Assembly: GCA_014529385.2 (NCBI GenBank)
Contig: CM043958.1
Coordinates: 90,171,025 to 90,235,024, forward strand
Direction of reading: 5' to 3'
DNA length: 64,000 bases
Source of the DNA: Adiantum capillus-veneris
Lineage: Eukaryota; Streptophyta; Polypodiopsida; Polypodiales; Pteridaceae
Part shown: positions 20,823 to 31,779 of the stretch, one piece after another
How positions within the stretch are numbered: position 1 is the stretch's first letter
Layout of the letters: each line of letters starts with the position of its first letter
The notes under the pieces: model-generated
Database searches by the model: none
The model's input: the letters and a program-made list of their open reading frames with translations, nothing else
What the model was told of the DNA's origin: nothing
Position numbers and translations under genes: made by a program

Positions 20823-22243
20823 CTAGCAATTCATTGGTAGTGGAAAATTGTATTTCTTTAAACGACATCCACTAATCCAATTAGCCATTGGTTCACCATT
20901 TAGGGTGGACAATTTTACTGCTCCACTTGGAGATACATCTTCAATGATAAACGGTCCATTTCTCTTTTTCTTAAACTTGGGAATGTGTTGCTTAAGGGAA
21001 TAGACTAAAACTAAGTCCCCTTTCTTGACTTTTTTTGTGATTAAGTGGGAATCAAAAAACTGTTTTTGTTTCCGCTTTTGTGCATAGATGTGAGCTACAA
21101 CACTTAGCCTTTGCTCATCTAGCTTTCCCAAATCTTCAAGTCTTTCTGACAATTCATGTCCAGTCCACTCAAGATTCTGCGCTACCCTTAATGTCGGCAA
21201 TAGAAATTTTAATGGCAGTATGGCATCAAGACCATAAACAAGGTTAAAGGGTGTAGCAATTAAAGTTGTTTTGAATGAAACTCGGTAAGCCCATAGAGCA
21301 GCATGGAGATTCATTTCCCAGTCTGTCCTTCCTTAACTAACCACTTTAGTCAACACCGAGCTAGGAATTTTATTCGTATGCTCAGCTTGTCCGTTTGCTT
21401 GTGAGTGATAGGGAGCTGATTTGTTATGGATGACCATAAACTCATTAAGCAAATACTCAATTACCTCATTGAGGAAATGAGTTTCCCTATCACTGATAAT
21501 TTCTATTGGAAGTCCATATCTCGTGAATACATACTCATATAAGAATGCAGCAGTGGTTCTGGCATCATTCTTTTGAGTTGCTTTAGCCTCGGCCCACTTG
21601 GTCAAAAAGTCCATAGCTACAAGATATACTGAGCTTGGGTTCTATAAGCAGGTAGCTTTATTGGTCCAACAAAATCTATATCCCATTTTTCAAAAGCTCT
21701 AGCCCCCATCATTGGTCTTAAGGACATGCTACCTACTTGTGTTGGCATTTTGGCTCGTTGACAAGCATCACACCTTTGAACATATTCTTTAGCATCTGCA
21801 AAAAGTGTTGGCCACCATATGCCTGCCATCAAGATTGCTCTTGCGGTGGTCTCACTAGAAAAGTGACCTCCAGCTAATCCAGCATGTGCTTGTTCTATAA
21901 TCGAAATATACTCGTTTACATTTGCACAAAGACGCAAATGTTGATCTTTACCTCTTCGATACAATTGGTTCCCAATAAGAGCATAGTCTCTTGCTTTAGT
22001 TTCAATTGCTCGTTGACGGCGTTTAATCATATCCTTAGGAAATGTTCGGCTTGATAAGTAAGTAACTAGATAGTTACTCCACTTAGGATTAGATGACATT
22101 TGAAACAATGTTACATGAGGTATGGGTGTTTCTTTTTGACATTGAGGGCAATCCTTTACAAAAGATCGAACATCTCTCCTCATAGTCGGCCAAAATACTC
22201 CAAGTCTCAAGATTTGTTGCATATTTTGCAAAGTCTTCCACAA
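20823..22243 (-). pseudogene. Gypsy B integrase
   Basis: Three frames: 22243-21617, 21614-21333 and 21314-20823. They carry the HHCC zinc region (HAGLAGGHFSSETTARAILM, CDACQRAK), the core starting WDIDFVGPIK, a second Asp in IISDRETHFLN, a Glu in NGQAEHTNK, and the C-terminal part (GDLVLVYSLKQHIPKFKKK). No chromodomain seen, as expected for the Athila/Tat side. Stops and frameshifts at 21616 and 21320 break it. The start of 22243-21617 also carries an earlier zinc-like motif, FVKDCPQCQ, suggesting an internal duplication of the zinc region. Confidence 0.82.
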
Positions 22244-23044
22244 ACTGAATTCCTACTACGGTAACATGTGCTTGACTTGAGTACTGTTCGTTTTCTTCAG
22301 GATTAATACATAAAAGCAATATCCCGTCCCGATTTCTTTTGTATAGTCTACCAGCTAGTACTTGATACATAGCCAATTGCTCGATTAATTTGATCGTGAT
22401 AGGAAGTGGTATTTGTGAATCCACTTGAGCTATTGTCATCAATGACACAATGTTTTTCGACCATCTAGGTATCATTTCCACGGAGAACAAATAGGCATCT
22501 GGTAGATCATCGTCTACCCCTTTAGGTGATTCTCTTAAAACAATCCTTGACAAATGATCTGCTCGTTGATGTGTAGTGCCTTTTTTTACAACCACAGTGA
22601 AATCAATTTCCAAAAGAATGATGAACCATCTCACTATTCTTCATGTGCTACATGGCTTGCTGACCATATACAACAAAGCTTGGTGGTCCACAAAGAACAC
22701 AAACTTGTTGGCTAATAGGTAATGTCTATACTTTTTAACGGCATAGGTCATTCCTAATCCTTCCCTTTCGGTGGTAGTATAATTATTTTCCACCATGTTC
22801 AATTGTCGGCTAGCATAAGAATAAGGAAAGTCAATTTTCTCGTTCCTGGTTGAGCTAGTATACAACCGATAGCGAAATTGGAAGCATCTACATGTACGTG
22901 GAATACCTTATTCCAGTCTGGTGCTTTCAATATTGGAGCTGAGGTGAGAGCTTGCTTAAGCTTCATGAAGGATTCTTCACATGCCTCGGTCCACTCAAAG
23001 TGTGTGATCAAGCTATACATGGGTTTTGCAATTATAGCATACAT
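22089..23044 (-). pseudogene. Gypsy B RNase H and connection
   Basis: Frames 23044-22799, 22865-22641 and 22634-22089. RNase H landmarks: LKAPDWNKVFHVHVDASNFA with IGCILAQPG, then NYTTTEREGLGMTYAVKKYR with FFVDHQALLYM, then KKGTTHQRADHLSRI. These include the Asp of VDAS, the Glu of TEREGL and the Asp of VDHQ/ADHLSR. Three frame changes break it. Confidence 0.8.
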
Positions 23045-23056
23045 GTAGATGAACCG

Positions 23057-23879
23057 TCAGTATTCTCCACAATGCCCCATGAAGGCTTGTACCCCCTTTA
23101 CTGTTGTTGTTCTAGGAAAATTAGCAATGACATGAATTTTTTCAATATACGTAGCTATGTCATTTTTAGACACTATATGTCCAAGAATTTTTCCTTGTCT
23201 ACCCATGAATGTGCACTTTTCAGGATTTAAGCAAATCCTATAAAGTCTACATTTTTCGAATACCTTTTTGAGGTGTTCAAAATGATCAGCCCGGATTGAT
23301 GAATGTATACATAGATCATCCATATATACTTCTAAGAATTTCCTAAGATATTCTTTGAAAGCATGGCTCATCAGCCTTTGAAACGTGGCTGGAGCATTAG
23401 TTAACCCAAACGGCATAACCTGATAGGCAAATAGACCTTGCAAAATCAGTTTTATGCTGATCTTTTGGGTCAACCAAAAGTTGATCGTATCAAAAGCCGT
23501 CTAAGAAGCTGTAAGCTTCTTTTCCTGCAACTCGTTCTAAAACATGCTCAGTTATCGGAAGAGGAAAGTTGTTTCTAATGGTAGCTACATTTACCTTTTT
23601 GAGATTAATACACACACGTAATTTTCCATTCTTCTTGGGTACTACCACAATTGGAGACACCCAATCTGTGTGTTCAATTTCGTAAATGAATTTGGCTTCC
23701 TTTAGTTTTTCAATCTCTTTTTTTATCTTCCTGGCAAATGTTTCATTATACGTGTATGGCCTTTGTCTACTTGGTTTCGCATCATCTCTCATGGGTATGG
23801 TATGTTGACAGATTTCTAGATCAACACCCTTGAGATCCTTGTAAGACCAAGCGAAGATATCTTGGTATTCTTTAAACAA
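23057..23879 (-). pseudogene. Gypsy B reverse transcriptase
   Basis: 23879-23490 carries EYQDIFAWSYKDLKGVDLEI, the fingers text SPIVVVPKKNGKLRVCINLK and YSFLDGF. After a frameshift, 23473-23057 carries YQVMPFGLTNAPATFQRLMS, the catalytic VYMDDLCIHS and the thumb CTFMGRQGKILGHIVSKNDI. 'Phe-Ala-Trp-Ser-Tyr-x-Asp-Leu' before the fingers is typical of plant Athila/Tat polymerases. Catalytic Asp-Asp retained, gene broken. Confidence 0.88.
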
Positions 23880-24576
23880 GCTCAGAAAGAGCTTTTCTTC
23901 TTCTTTTGTTAGGTCATTCGCGATGTAAGCAGGTCTAGGCTCTTCTCCTGGTTCAACAAAGTCTATTTTTTTAGCGTTTTCAGGCCCTTCATAAGATTCG
24001 CCCTGTTTTCGTTTTTCCTTAGTTCTAAAATTTTCAAACAGTAGGAATTTTAGTTCCTAGTCTATCCTAACGTTGCTCTGATACCAGGTTCCCTAACAGG
24101 TTGCTCGACTATATTTTTTCGATCTTGGAGAGTATACTTTTTGTAATGGGATAGAACATGCATTACATCCTTACCATCCTCTTCCATGGTTTCCATTTTG
24201 GTTGTGTATATCTCCTTTAGAGCTTTTTTCAACTCTTGATATTTTTTTTCCGCTCGACTCGGGTCATGAGTGGTTTCTCATCTTGTGGGTTTGCTTGAGT
24301 ATCCTTCCTCGTTTTTCTCAATGTTTGAGACAGTTCTGAGTTTTTGTTTGAAGGATATCTGCCAGTAGTTATTTTGTCCTTGACATAATCATTTGCATCT
24401 TTGTGCATCAGGAATTGTGTTTTACTAGAGACTAATGGTATAGGTCATGTTTTCACATTTTTGGTGTCTCTTTTTTGTCTATACCATTTTTGTCTTCTGG
24501 ATTTCTGGTTTGGAAAGTCAATTTTTTTTTTCTCCCCTCCTTTTAAGAGTAGCTTAGCTCTCATATGCTCTTTTTC

Positions 24577-25080
24577 TTACCCCGAACCTTCTGAGGTAGC
24601 TGAGTGTTCATCTAACTCATCAGTTGCATCGTAATAGAGGTCCAAAAAGACTTGTTGAGCTTTCATTAAGTCCTTGGGTTCCTCATCTTTGTCTTCAATG
24701 TTGAGGACTGAAATCATTTGGATGGGAATTATGTTGTAGCCATCCTCATTGCAAAATTGAGTAGGCATAGACGTATTCACGCATACATCTATTGTTGCTA
24801 AAATTTGAGTCCACTTGAATGGCTCAAACAAATGCTCTAGAAAGGGTTTAGGTACATAGGCTTCATCTTCACAATCCCTTTCTAGGATACATTCTTCTCG
24901 TCTTATGCTTCCATTTTCTGAAGCTCCACACATCCAAATAGGAGTGTCTTTGTTTAACCAAGATGGGAGTTTAGTTTCAGCCGAAGAGACTGAATCAAAC
25001 CCTTGGAAGGGTGTTTTCAAGACATTTCTATAAGTGTGATCTTTTAGCTTTACTCTTGTTATAGATCCCACTTGCTTCAA
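24577..25080 (-). pseudogene. Gypsy B pol linker between protease and RT
   Basis: Open frame of 167 codons, acidic at the end (EPKDLMKAQQVFLDLYYDAT). It follows the protease on the same strand after a frameshift and is probably part of the polyprotein. No domain recognised. DNA from 23880 to 24576 is likely further linker but is riddled with stops. Confidence 0.5.
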
Positions 25081-25102
25081 GTACAGAGTTTCCGTTAGCC
25101 AA

Positions 25103-25944
25103 CTACAATTTCATTCGAGTTTGTCTAATGGCTGGCTGTCCCCAGGATTCCCATACTGCTTTAGTGGCTATGGCTATGCCTGCTCCACTATCCAGTATTG
25201 CCATGGTTTCAACGTCATTATATTTCACTGGGAGGGTGGTGTTTCCTTCTTCTCCTTCATAATATTCTCCGACTTTGTTCATGGGAACTGATCGAATCTC
25301 TTTGTTGTCCATTTCATTTTTCAATTTTCTCAAATTTTTTGAGATTAGCCCCGTTATCTCTACCTTCTCTAGGGTTTTTTGTAAATCATTCCATAAGTAT
25401 AGTCTGAGTTTTAACAGTTCTCCCAAACTAAGAGTGCATTGGATGGGTGTAGACATGATTGAATGAATGTTGTCTACTTCTAGAGTCTGTTCAGCTCTTT
25501 TTACTTGAGTGGTCTTACACACGATGGATTCATCTTCGTTATCTCCCAAGTAAGAAGGTAATGTTTTCAACGTCAATGGTTTCGACATTCCTGAAGCTTC
25601 AGATCCGCAATCCCCGTACAAGGATTGTACATCCATGTTCATATCAGAAGGTAGGTTATCCAACCAAACTTCCTCTATAGGAGCTGACTTTAGAGTTAGG
25701 CTCCCATCATTGATCTCTCTCACTTTTTCGACATTCCTGAAGCTTCAGATCCGCAATCCCCGTACAAGGATTGTACATCCATGTTCATATCAGAAGGTAG
25801 GTTATCCAACCAAACTTCCTCTATAGGAGCTGACTTTAGAGTTAGGCTCCCATCATTGATCTCTCTCACTTTTTCCCATAAGTGTCCTTGCCAATCTTCC
25901 TCCACGAATGGAATTCCGTCTAAGGCATCTTCGTTGTTAGACAC
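25103..25944 (-). pseudogene. Gypsy B protease with 146-base duplication
   Basis: Frame 25723-25103 contains ETMAILDSGAGIAIATKAVW, the aspartic protease active site with an intact Asp-Ser-Gly. The upstream part (MREINDGSLTLKSAP...) is present twice because of an exact 146-base tandem duplication (25583-25728 and 25729-25874), which shifts the frame. The duplicate's frame is 25944-25720. The protease would cleave the gag-pol polyprotein. Confidence 0.82.
25583..25874. repeat. Exact 146-base tandem duplication
   Basis: Two adjacent copies, starting CGACATTCCTGAAGCTTCAG at 25583 and 25729, appear identical over their full length. 146 is not a multiple of three. Confidence 0.93.
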
Positions 25945-26044
25945 TATAAGTTATGGTTCTTTTGTTTCAAGGTGGGGTTTTGCTACCACATCGGATTTTT
26001 CTTTCGTTTCTTTTACCACAAGCTCTTCAGGTTTTGCAATACTT

Positions 26045-26884
26045 TCAAGCTTGGATTTTTGCTTTTCCAGCATTTCCTATGTGATTGGCCTGGGCTCTAG
26101 TGATTACCTTGATTGGAACAATTGGTTCACTCTCTAATGAGCTACTAGGTATCACTTGGACTATGTTTACTACGGTTTTACCCTTGTTCAAAGGATTTTT
26201 TGGACAATCTTCCGAAAAGTGTCCTCCCTTTTTGCAACATTGTATGCAATAGGCTTCAATTGGTTTGAGGTTTTTGTTAGGCTCTGGACATTCATTTTTC
26301 CAATGATCATCAGCACCACAGTTATGACAGTTTCCTATTCTTGGCTTCATCATGGGTCTTACCATGGGAGGTCTGACACCTTGATTAGCTACATAATACA
26401 TTGGTGCTAGCTCTGGTGGAGCATAAGTCACGGGTTCTTCCATTGGTGGTGGATGTGAATTATACCAATCACCTTCTACCATTAGTGTAGATGGACTAGG
26501 CTCTGGATAGGGTGTAACAGGCACTAATGCTTGTTCATCTATGACTCCTTCAGAGTGTATGTACTTTACAGGCACTATATCCTGGATAAAGAGGTTGTTG
26601 TCCCAACACAGGTTGAGGTCTTTCCATACCCATTGGTGGTCCTTGAGCTTGGGCCATATTAGGCTGATATCTGTACATGGGTTGTCCTTGTGGCCTCATG
26701 GGCACGTACTGAACATTCCCATCATACTTTGTCTTGAAGTAGCACTCGTGGGTCTCATGGTTGGTCCATTTTTACCCTCGATTGCACACCATTTTTGTGG
26801 TCTAATTGGTTGTCTCTGTGGAGGTATCCCCTGTCCTGGTCCCCTCATAGGTGCTTTTTGCATGTTGTTCATTATGTCCTTCAC
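26045..26884 (-). pseudogene. Gypsy B gag C-terminus with two zinc knuckles
   Basis: Frames 26884-26696 and 26575-26045 are in phase, with a stop between. A Pro/Met/Gln-rich stretch is followed by CHNCGADDHWKNEC, a regular CX2CX4HX4C knuckle, and then CIQCCKKGGHFSEDC, which has one extra residue (CX2CX5HX4C). They should bind the element's RNA. The frameshift at 26884 separates this from the capsid part. Confidence 0.82.
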
Positions 26885-27570
26885 CTTTTTAGCATATCTT
26901 CGATAGCTGAGAGTGGTGCTGCAGCGGCCGTTTCCACTTGTGCTGGTTTAGTAGATGTTGTTTTCTTGCTTTGGTTATCTTTAGGGACATCTTCTTCGTT
27001 GAAAACTTTGCGATTGTCTCCTAAGGCAATAGCATCTGACACACACGCTTCTAGGGTTGTATGCTTTTTACTATAGAGTATAGCATGAAGTTCTTTGTTT
27101 AGCAGTCCCTCCAGAAACAAGGATACAAGTCGTTCTTCTGCAGGTATCTCTAGCTCTGGGTATCTAGCAATGTATTGTTTCATTCGAGTTGCACAATCCT
27201 TAACAAATTCACCATGTTTCTGTTTAAAGCTGTAGATTTGAGCTACCGTACTATGTTTGATCCCCGTTTTGGAACAAGCAGCTACAAACCCTTGAGCTAA
27301 GGTGTTCAAGTCCATGATTGACCCTGGTGGAATGTTTTGGAACCATGTCAATGCTTTTCCTTCTAATATCATTCCAAACCCCTCGAATTGAGTATGGAAA
27401 TTGAATATACGCTCTGCTCTTAGCACTTGCTTAAAGCTTGCTAAGTGGTCGTATGGATCCCCTGATCCATTGTATTTTTTGACCCATTTCTGAAAATCGG
27501 CCGGTCTGACGCGTCTGTTTGGTTCAACTCCCGGTTTCCTGGTAGTTGGTCCTGTTTCGAGTCCTTCGAA
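26881..27570 (-). pseudogene. Gypsy B gag capsid region
   Basis: Same frame as the preceding N-terminal extension, after one stop at 27571. It contains FNFHTQFEGFGMILEGKALT and WFQNIPPGSI (the 'Ala-x-x-Trp-Phe' core of plant retrotransposon gag), FVAACSKTGIKHSTVAQIYS, KQKHGEFVKDCATRMKQYI and LFLEGLLNKELHAIL. It ends at a frameshift near 26884. Confidence 0.82.
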
Positions 27571-28494
27571 CTAGTCTGTTGGAAATAGTGACTCATGTAG
27601 CCTTGGAATGGCCTTAGTGTCACCCGGTTTTCTACGTGATGAGGTGGTTTCTGGTTTCTTCACATTACTCTCAGATGATCTCTCACGGTGTTCATCTCTT
27701 GGAATTGTCTCTGGTCCTTGTCCCAATATCCAATCTCGTATGTAATACCCTTGGTATTTGGTTTGTTCTACCTCCTCAAGAGTCATCATAACAAAGTTGT
27801 TGTTATAACAATCCCTAAACAGGTAGGTTGGTAGGTCCGTTGATCCCTTATCTTTGATCTTGAAGATATAGATGATCTTCATGGCCGTTAGTTGTCCTGG
27901 TTTGGCATGAGAAGTCCACAGAAGATCTTTTATGTTTCTATCTTCCCAACAATAGACTCCGATCCTAGGATTATCCATACTAAGCCGTTGCAAAGGCTTC
28001 AAAGCTACTTGATCATATCCCTTGAATTCTAAAGTTGGTGGTCCTTCTTTTGCTGACATATTTGGGATTATGGTGTTTACTTCTAACCCCCATTTGTCTA
28101 TCACGTCAGGGTTTTCGACTTGTAAATACCGAGTTCCGTTTTGATCCATGTACATTTTTCCTTGTTTGTTTGCCCTAATCTCTTCTTTGAACTCAATCCT
28201 ATGGTCATCAATGTGAATAGCATACTCCTTGTTAGGGTCCAAGTAAACTTGGGCTCCATGACGGTTAGTCTTGTAAAAGGATAGTATATGCTTATAGCAC
28301 ACTGTCGTTCCGATTTTTGAGTGAGTCGAGTAAGAAGATATTTCGGATGTTGAATCTGAAAAAGTGTCTGAGACTTCTTCAAGAATTGTATGCAAGGAAT
28401 TGCCTTGATTCACGCTTTCTTCGGTGGATACTCTACTGGAGGTTTCTCCGAGTATGCCCTGATTTTCTAGTACACGACTAGATCTAAGGTTCAT
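27571..28494 (-). CDS. Gypsy B N-terminal gag extension, unrecognised 307-residue frame
   Basis: ATG at 28494 (MNLRSSRVLENQGILGETSS), open to a TAG at 27571-27573, and in the same frame as the capsid part downstream. The stop is therefore probably a mutation in one long gag. The first 60 residues are Ser/Thr/Glu-rich. The middle has beta-like text (YLDPNKEYAIHIDDHRIEF, TRYLQVENPDVIDKWGLEVN), and the end is charged (RDEHRERSSESNVKKPE). I do not recognise the domain. Such an extension before gag is unusual among gypsy elements outside the Ogre/Tat group. Confidence 0.6.
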   Translation of the reverse strand: MNLRSSRVLENQGILGETSSRVSTEESVNQGNSLHTILEEVSDTFSDSTSEISSYSTHSKIGTTVCYKHILSFYKTNRHGAQVYLDPNKEYAIHIDDHRIEFKEEIRANKQGKMYMDQNGTRYLQVENPDVIDKWGLEVNTIIPNMSAKEGPPTLEFKGYDQVALKPLQRLSMDNPRIGVYCWEDRNIKDLLWTSHAKPGQLTAMKIIYIFKIKDKGSTDLPTYLFRDCYNNNFVMMTLEEVEQTKYQGYYIRDWILGQGPETIPRDEHRERSSESNVKKPETTSSRRKPGDTKAIPRLHESLFPTD

Positions 28495-28499
28495 ATAGA

Positions 28500-30440
28500 C
28501 TTATGAAGCCCTGGATAGAGTACTCATCTTCGGATTGACTTGTCGTCAATTTCCACTTGATTCGATTGTGACTCTTCATCAAGCCACTGATTCCTTGTCT
28601 GTAACCTGATTCCTGTACAAATTTGATCAAGTTAGCTATTCTTCTATAAAGACAGTAGAGTTTTTGCTAACTCCCGTGATTGGTCTATGTGTATCACTTC
28701 AATTCGAGCTATGGGTGTCAAAATTAAATTTGACTATCAAACTCGACTTAGCAAAAAATTAAGGGTTTGAAACTGAGTGTACATGTACCAATTTTGATCC
28801 GATTGAACCCAAAATTGCCATGTGGCTTTATATTATGTTGGCCTAACACTGTATAAGTTCAAAAATCAAAATTGATGTCTCTGGATAGCAGAAGTAACTA
28901 ATCGTGATTATTAATTTTTGTCAGTTTTTTGCACTTTTTTTATTGGTTTGGCAAGTATATAACTTGTTAAAGTCCCTGGACAAGTTTCAACAAGTTTGGA
29001 CAAAATCTGATCAAGTTTATCAACTGTTTTGTGTCTACAGACTTTGATTTCGAGAATCTGGCTTAAGTCTCACTGTTGGGATCCAAATTTCACCAAAATT
29101 GATTTGTGAGGTCTACTTGATGTGTTTGACCTTGTGGTACACTCAACCTTGCAAATTTCTCAAGTTTTGAAGCTGATGTAAATAATCGTGCTTATTTACT
29201 CCGGCTATATTTTGCAACTTTTTGCCCCAACTTTGACATAGATCTATTAAGCACCTTATGTTAAGGTCACTAGCCAAGTTTCATTAAGTTTGGACAATTT
29301 TTAGTCAAAGGGTCATCAATTATCTATCCATAGACTAATTTTACAATTTTAGTCACAATTTTCAATCCAATGATCCAAATCTTACCAAATTTGGTTTGTG
29401 GGCTTATTATAACATGTTAAAACTAGTGGTATGTTGAGTTGGTAAAAAAAGTTGAAAAATGAGAAGATGTAAATAATCGCGATTATTTACTACTGATAAA
29501 TTTTTGCATCTTTTTGGTCAATTGAGCATGTACACATGTTTATCCCATCAATATAAGCCTATGAATCAATTTTCAACAAGTTTGGACAAAGTTTTTCCAA
29601 TTTACACTCAAGATTGAAAAAGTCAGTACAAACTTTAGTTTTTACCCAGTTTTTTGCCAATTTAGTGATCCAAATCTCTTAGGACTTTACAAAAGTTGTT
29701 TGTACACATACAATGAGTCAATGGTATAAACCTTGGTCAATTTAGAGCAGAAATTTAATAATTGCAATTATTAACTTCAGGCTTGAAATGAACACTTTTT
29801 TGCAATTTTTTCAAAGACAGTCTTTACATGAGCTATTTTAAGCCTATGAATCAAGTCAAAACTTAATTTGGCCTAAAATATCAAGAAAAAGTAAATAATT
29901 TGAGTTTTGGCCAACTCTTGAAATTTTTACCTCCAAGTGTCTTTGAGCTTACCAACTGGTTCAGACAACTTTTAGGCTTACTCTCTAGTTGGATTGAGTG
30001 GTTTCGAGTCTTTTCGAGCTATTTCTAGCCGTAGACCTGAAATTCTGCAACTTCCAATAACAACTCACACTTGATTCCTTCAGAGAGAGCAATGTTCTGA
30101 AATCCACCTCAGATCCTACTTACCCTACTCCTAGATTCTCATGCAATGGGGTTGTGGAAAGTGTCCACAAACACTCGTTTTCTTGTTTTTTATTATTTTC
30201 TAAGCACTGATCTTAAGACTTGTCTCGTCTACCAATCATTCTCAAATTCTACAATCCTACAATCCTAAAGGCACTCAGCAAGTACAATTACTTCCAAGCT
30301 ACCTCTACACAGCAAAAGACGACAATCTTAAGATATGCGGTGTCTAAAAGAAAGTTTAGAACTCTAGACGAACCTAGAGGAAGTTAAAGGACAACTACAC
30401 AAGACGCTCGTGTTTTTCTCTAGTTTAGGTCTCTTCGATT
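28500..30440. repeat. Gypsy B leader with degenerate repeat array of about 270-295 bases
   Basis: A palindrome related to arms GTAAATAATC/GATTATTTAC recurs at 28894, 29178, 29469 (perfect, centre CGCG) and 29755 (variant TTAATAATTGCAATTATTAA), with a half copy at 29891. Spacings are about 284, 291 and 286. Each is followed by T-rich text with TTTTTGCA, then 'AAG.CTATGAATCAA..TT..AAGTTTGGACAA' phrases. No coding sense. It is the transcribed leader between primer site and gag on the minus strand. Confidence 0.75.
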
Positions 30441-30456
30441 CCCGACAGCGGTGCCA
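30441..30456 (-). promoter_or_regulatory. Gypsy B primer-binding site, tRNA-Asp-like
   Basis: Minus strand TGGCACCGCTGTCGGG, two bases after the LTR end. It closely resembles the TGGCGCCGTTGCCGGG primer site of Athila/Tat elements (tRNA-Asp), with three changes. Confidence 0.75.
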
Positions 30457-30458
30457 AA

Positions 30459-31362
30459 TGTGGGACGCATGTCTAACCTCACCATTCGAGTATTAGTGAG
30501 AACCACGATTAAATTGTCAATCCATGGGATGATGCTAACTCGACTAGTGCATAGAGGCTACAAGAGGGTGTCAATCTCTCGGAAAACAACTAACAACTCG
30601 CATCTAACTCAAGCTACACTCAAGTGACTAAAATCACCAAAAGCCAATCGCTCATCGGCAAAATCACAATCCGTTACAGCATCAGATGACATCCAAACGT
30701 AACAAAACTTCTAGGACAAGTTTATAAGACCTAAGCACACATGCTTATGGTCTCAAACCCCACTTTAGGTCAAGTTTCAAAATCGTGATTATTAACAGCA
30801 GTGGATTTTTGACCTAGTCGTTTTTGACCCAGAATGCATTTAAATGCTTAGCAATGATGCCCCAATATCCCGCCTATGTTTAGTTTTTTATTTGAAAGTG
30901 TAAATTCCTAGTTATGATGAAATTATGCCGCGGGTCGACGACGCGAAAAGCTACGAAATACTGTGAACTGCCTACTCAATGGGTAGAGCTCTTACCTACG
31001 GTTGTAATGCAACAAACGCGACTGCAATGTGACAACCGGGGAGGGAGTAGGAAGCATGAGAAGGAGAGGAGTGAGCGCCGTTAGCTCACGCTGTGAATTT
31101 CTTATCCAAAAACACATAAAAAACTTACAAAAATTGGCTTTTATACCTTAGCCAAGGTTTTTGGGAGGTCAAATCTAATAATCTGGAGTTCTACCAAAGC
31201 TGGGTAATGACTAGCTGATACAATCTGGAAGCTTGTAGCCATGGCTCATTAATTACAGAGTTTATATGAGAAATTAAGAGTTACAATATTCTCGATCTAT
31301 CAAAATAATAATTGTTTTACAAAGAGAACTCCAAAAAATGGTATCCGTGTTAGCTTGCTGCT
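30459..31362 (-). repeat. Gypsy B 5' LTR
   Basis: Plus strand begins TGTGGGACGCATG at 30459, next to the primer site, and ends TTAGCTTGCTGCT at 31362. Its upper 185 bases match the truncated 3' LTR. A half palindrome (AATCGTGATTATTAAC) sits at 30781. Confidence 0.75.
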
Positions 31363-31380
31363 AACATAATGAGTAACCAA

Positions 31381-31562
31381 AGTTATTAAAGTGATTAGTG
31401 ATGAAAGATGTGACCTCTTTAGGAGATAAGTTAAGTAAAGTAAACTCATCCCCGGCAAGACGTAAGTGAGTCCATGCAAGATTTTTACAGATAAAAGTAG
31501 GGTTATTGGTGGCCTTATCAAGACAAACAATGAACCACTTTTGTGAAAGTGTCTAGAAAGTT
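31381..31562 (-). pseudogene. Penelope-like RT fragment
   Basis: The minus-strand frame reads KWFIVCLDKATNNPTFICKN and later LAGDEFTLL. It aligns with the region at about 57660-57775 of the larger locus (LVVGLDKSSNCPTLICKNLA). 'Asp-Lys-Ala-x-Asn-Asn ... Ile-Cys-Lys' is a landmark of the N-terminal part of Penelope-like RTs. Less than 65 residues remain. It borders gypsy B. Confidence 0.55.
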
Positions 31563-31779
31563 ATACTAATATTGGGAGTAATCCAAGAACCTATAGTAGA
31601 TAACTAGTCATGTGGTAAGAGTGTTACCTTTTGTTAAAAAACACTTTTTACCGGATAGGTACGATTGTCATCTCCAGTTGGAGAGTATTGACTAATTCAG
31701 TCAAACAACTAAGTAAATTTGCAAGGGCAAGATAGGGATTTTTTGGGAACATAGGAATGTGATTCAAACCCTTAGTGGT
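31563..31779. other. Unassigned DNA
   Basis: No gene or repeat recognised between the RT scrap and the solo LTR. Confidence 0.4.

Larger units (their letters stand above)
14334..31362 (-). mobile_element. Gypsy B: 17-kb Athila/Tat-like Ty3/gypsy element, 3' LTR truncated
   Basis: The 5' LTR is 30459-31362 on the minus strand (TG..CA type; the first T is changed). Next to it is a primer site resembling the complement of tRNA-Asp. Only the first 189 bases of the 3' LTR remain (14334-14522), matching 31178-31362. The rest and the left target site were lost in the junction with gypsy A. Minus-strand order: leader with repeat array, gag extension, gag, zinc knuckles, protease, unknown linker, RT, RNase H, integrase, second protease-like ORF, spacer, coiled-coil ORF. 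Size and an ORF 3' of integrase fit the Athila/Tat side of the gypsy tree; the coiled-coil product is not one I recognise. Confidence 0.85.

Noticed and set aside
24075-24086. GCTCTGATACCA, the complement of a Met primer site, inside gypsy B
   Set aside because: No LTR end adjoins it and the neighbouring DNA is gypsy B linker; probably chance or a scrap.
28894-29774. CRISPR-like array from regularly spaced palindromes
   Set aside because: Spacing near 285 bases, degenerate units and a retroelement setting in a plant; not a CRISPR array.
30966-31010. tRNA-like text (CTCAATGGGTAGAGCTC) inside the gypsy B LTR
   Set aside because: A-box-like only; no acceptor stem pairing or B box at the right distance, so not called a tRNA gene.
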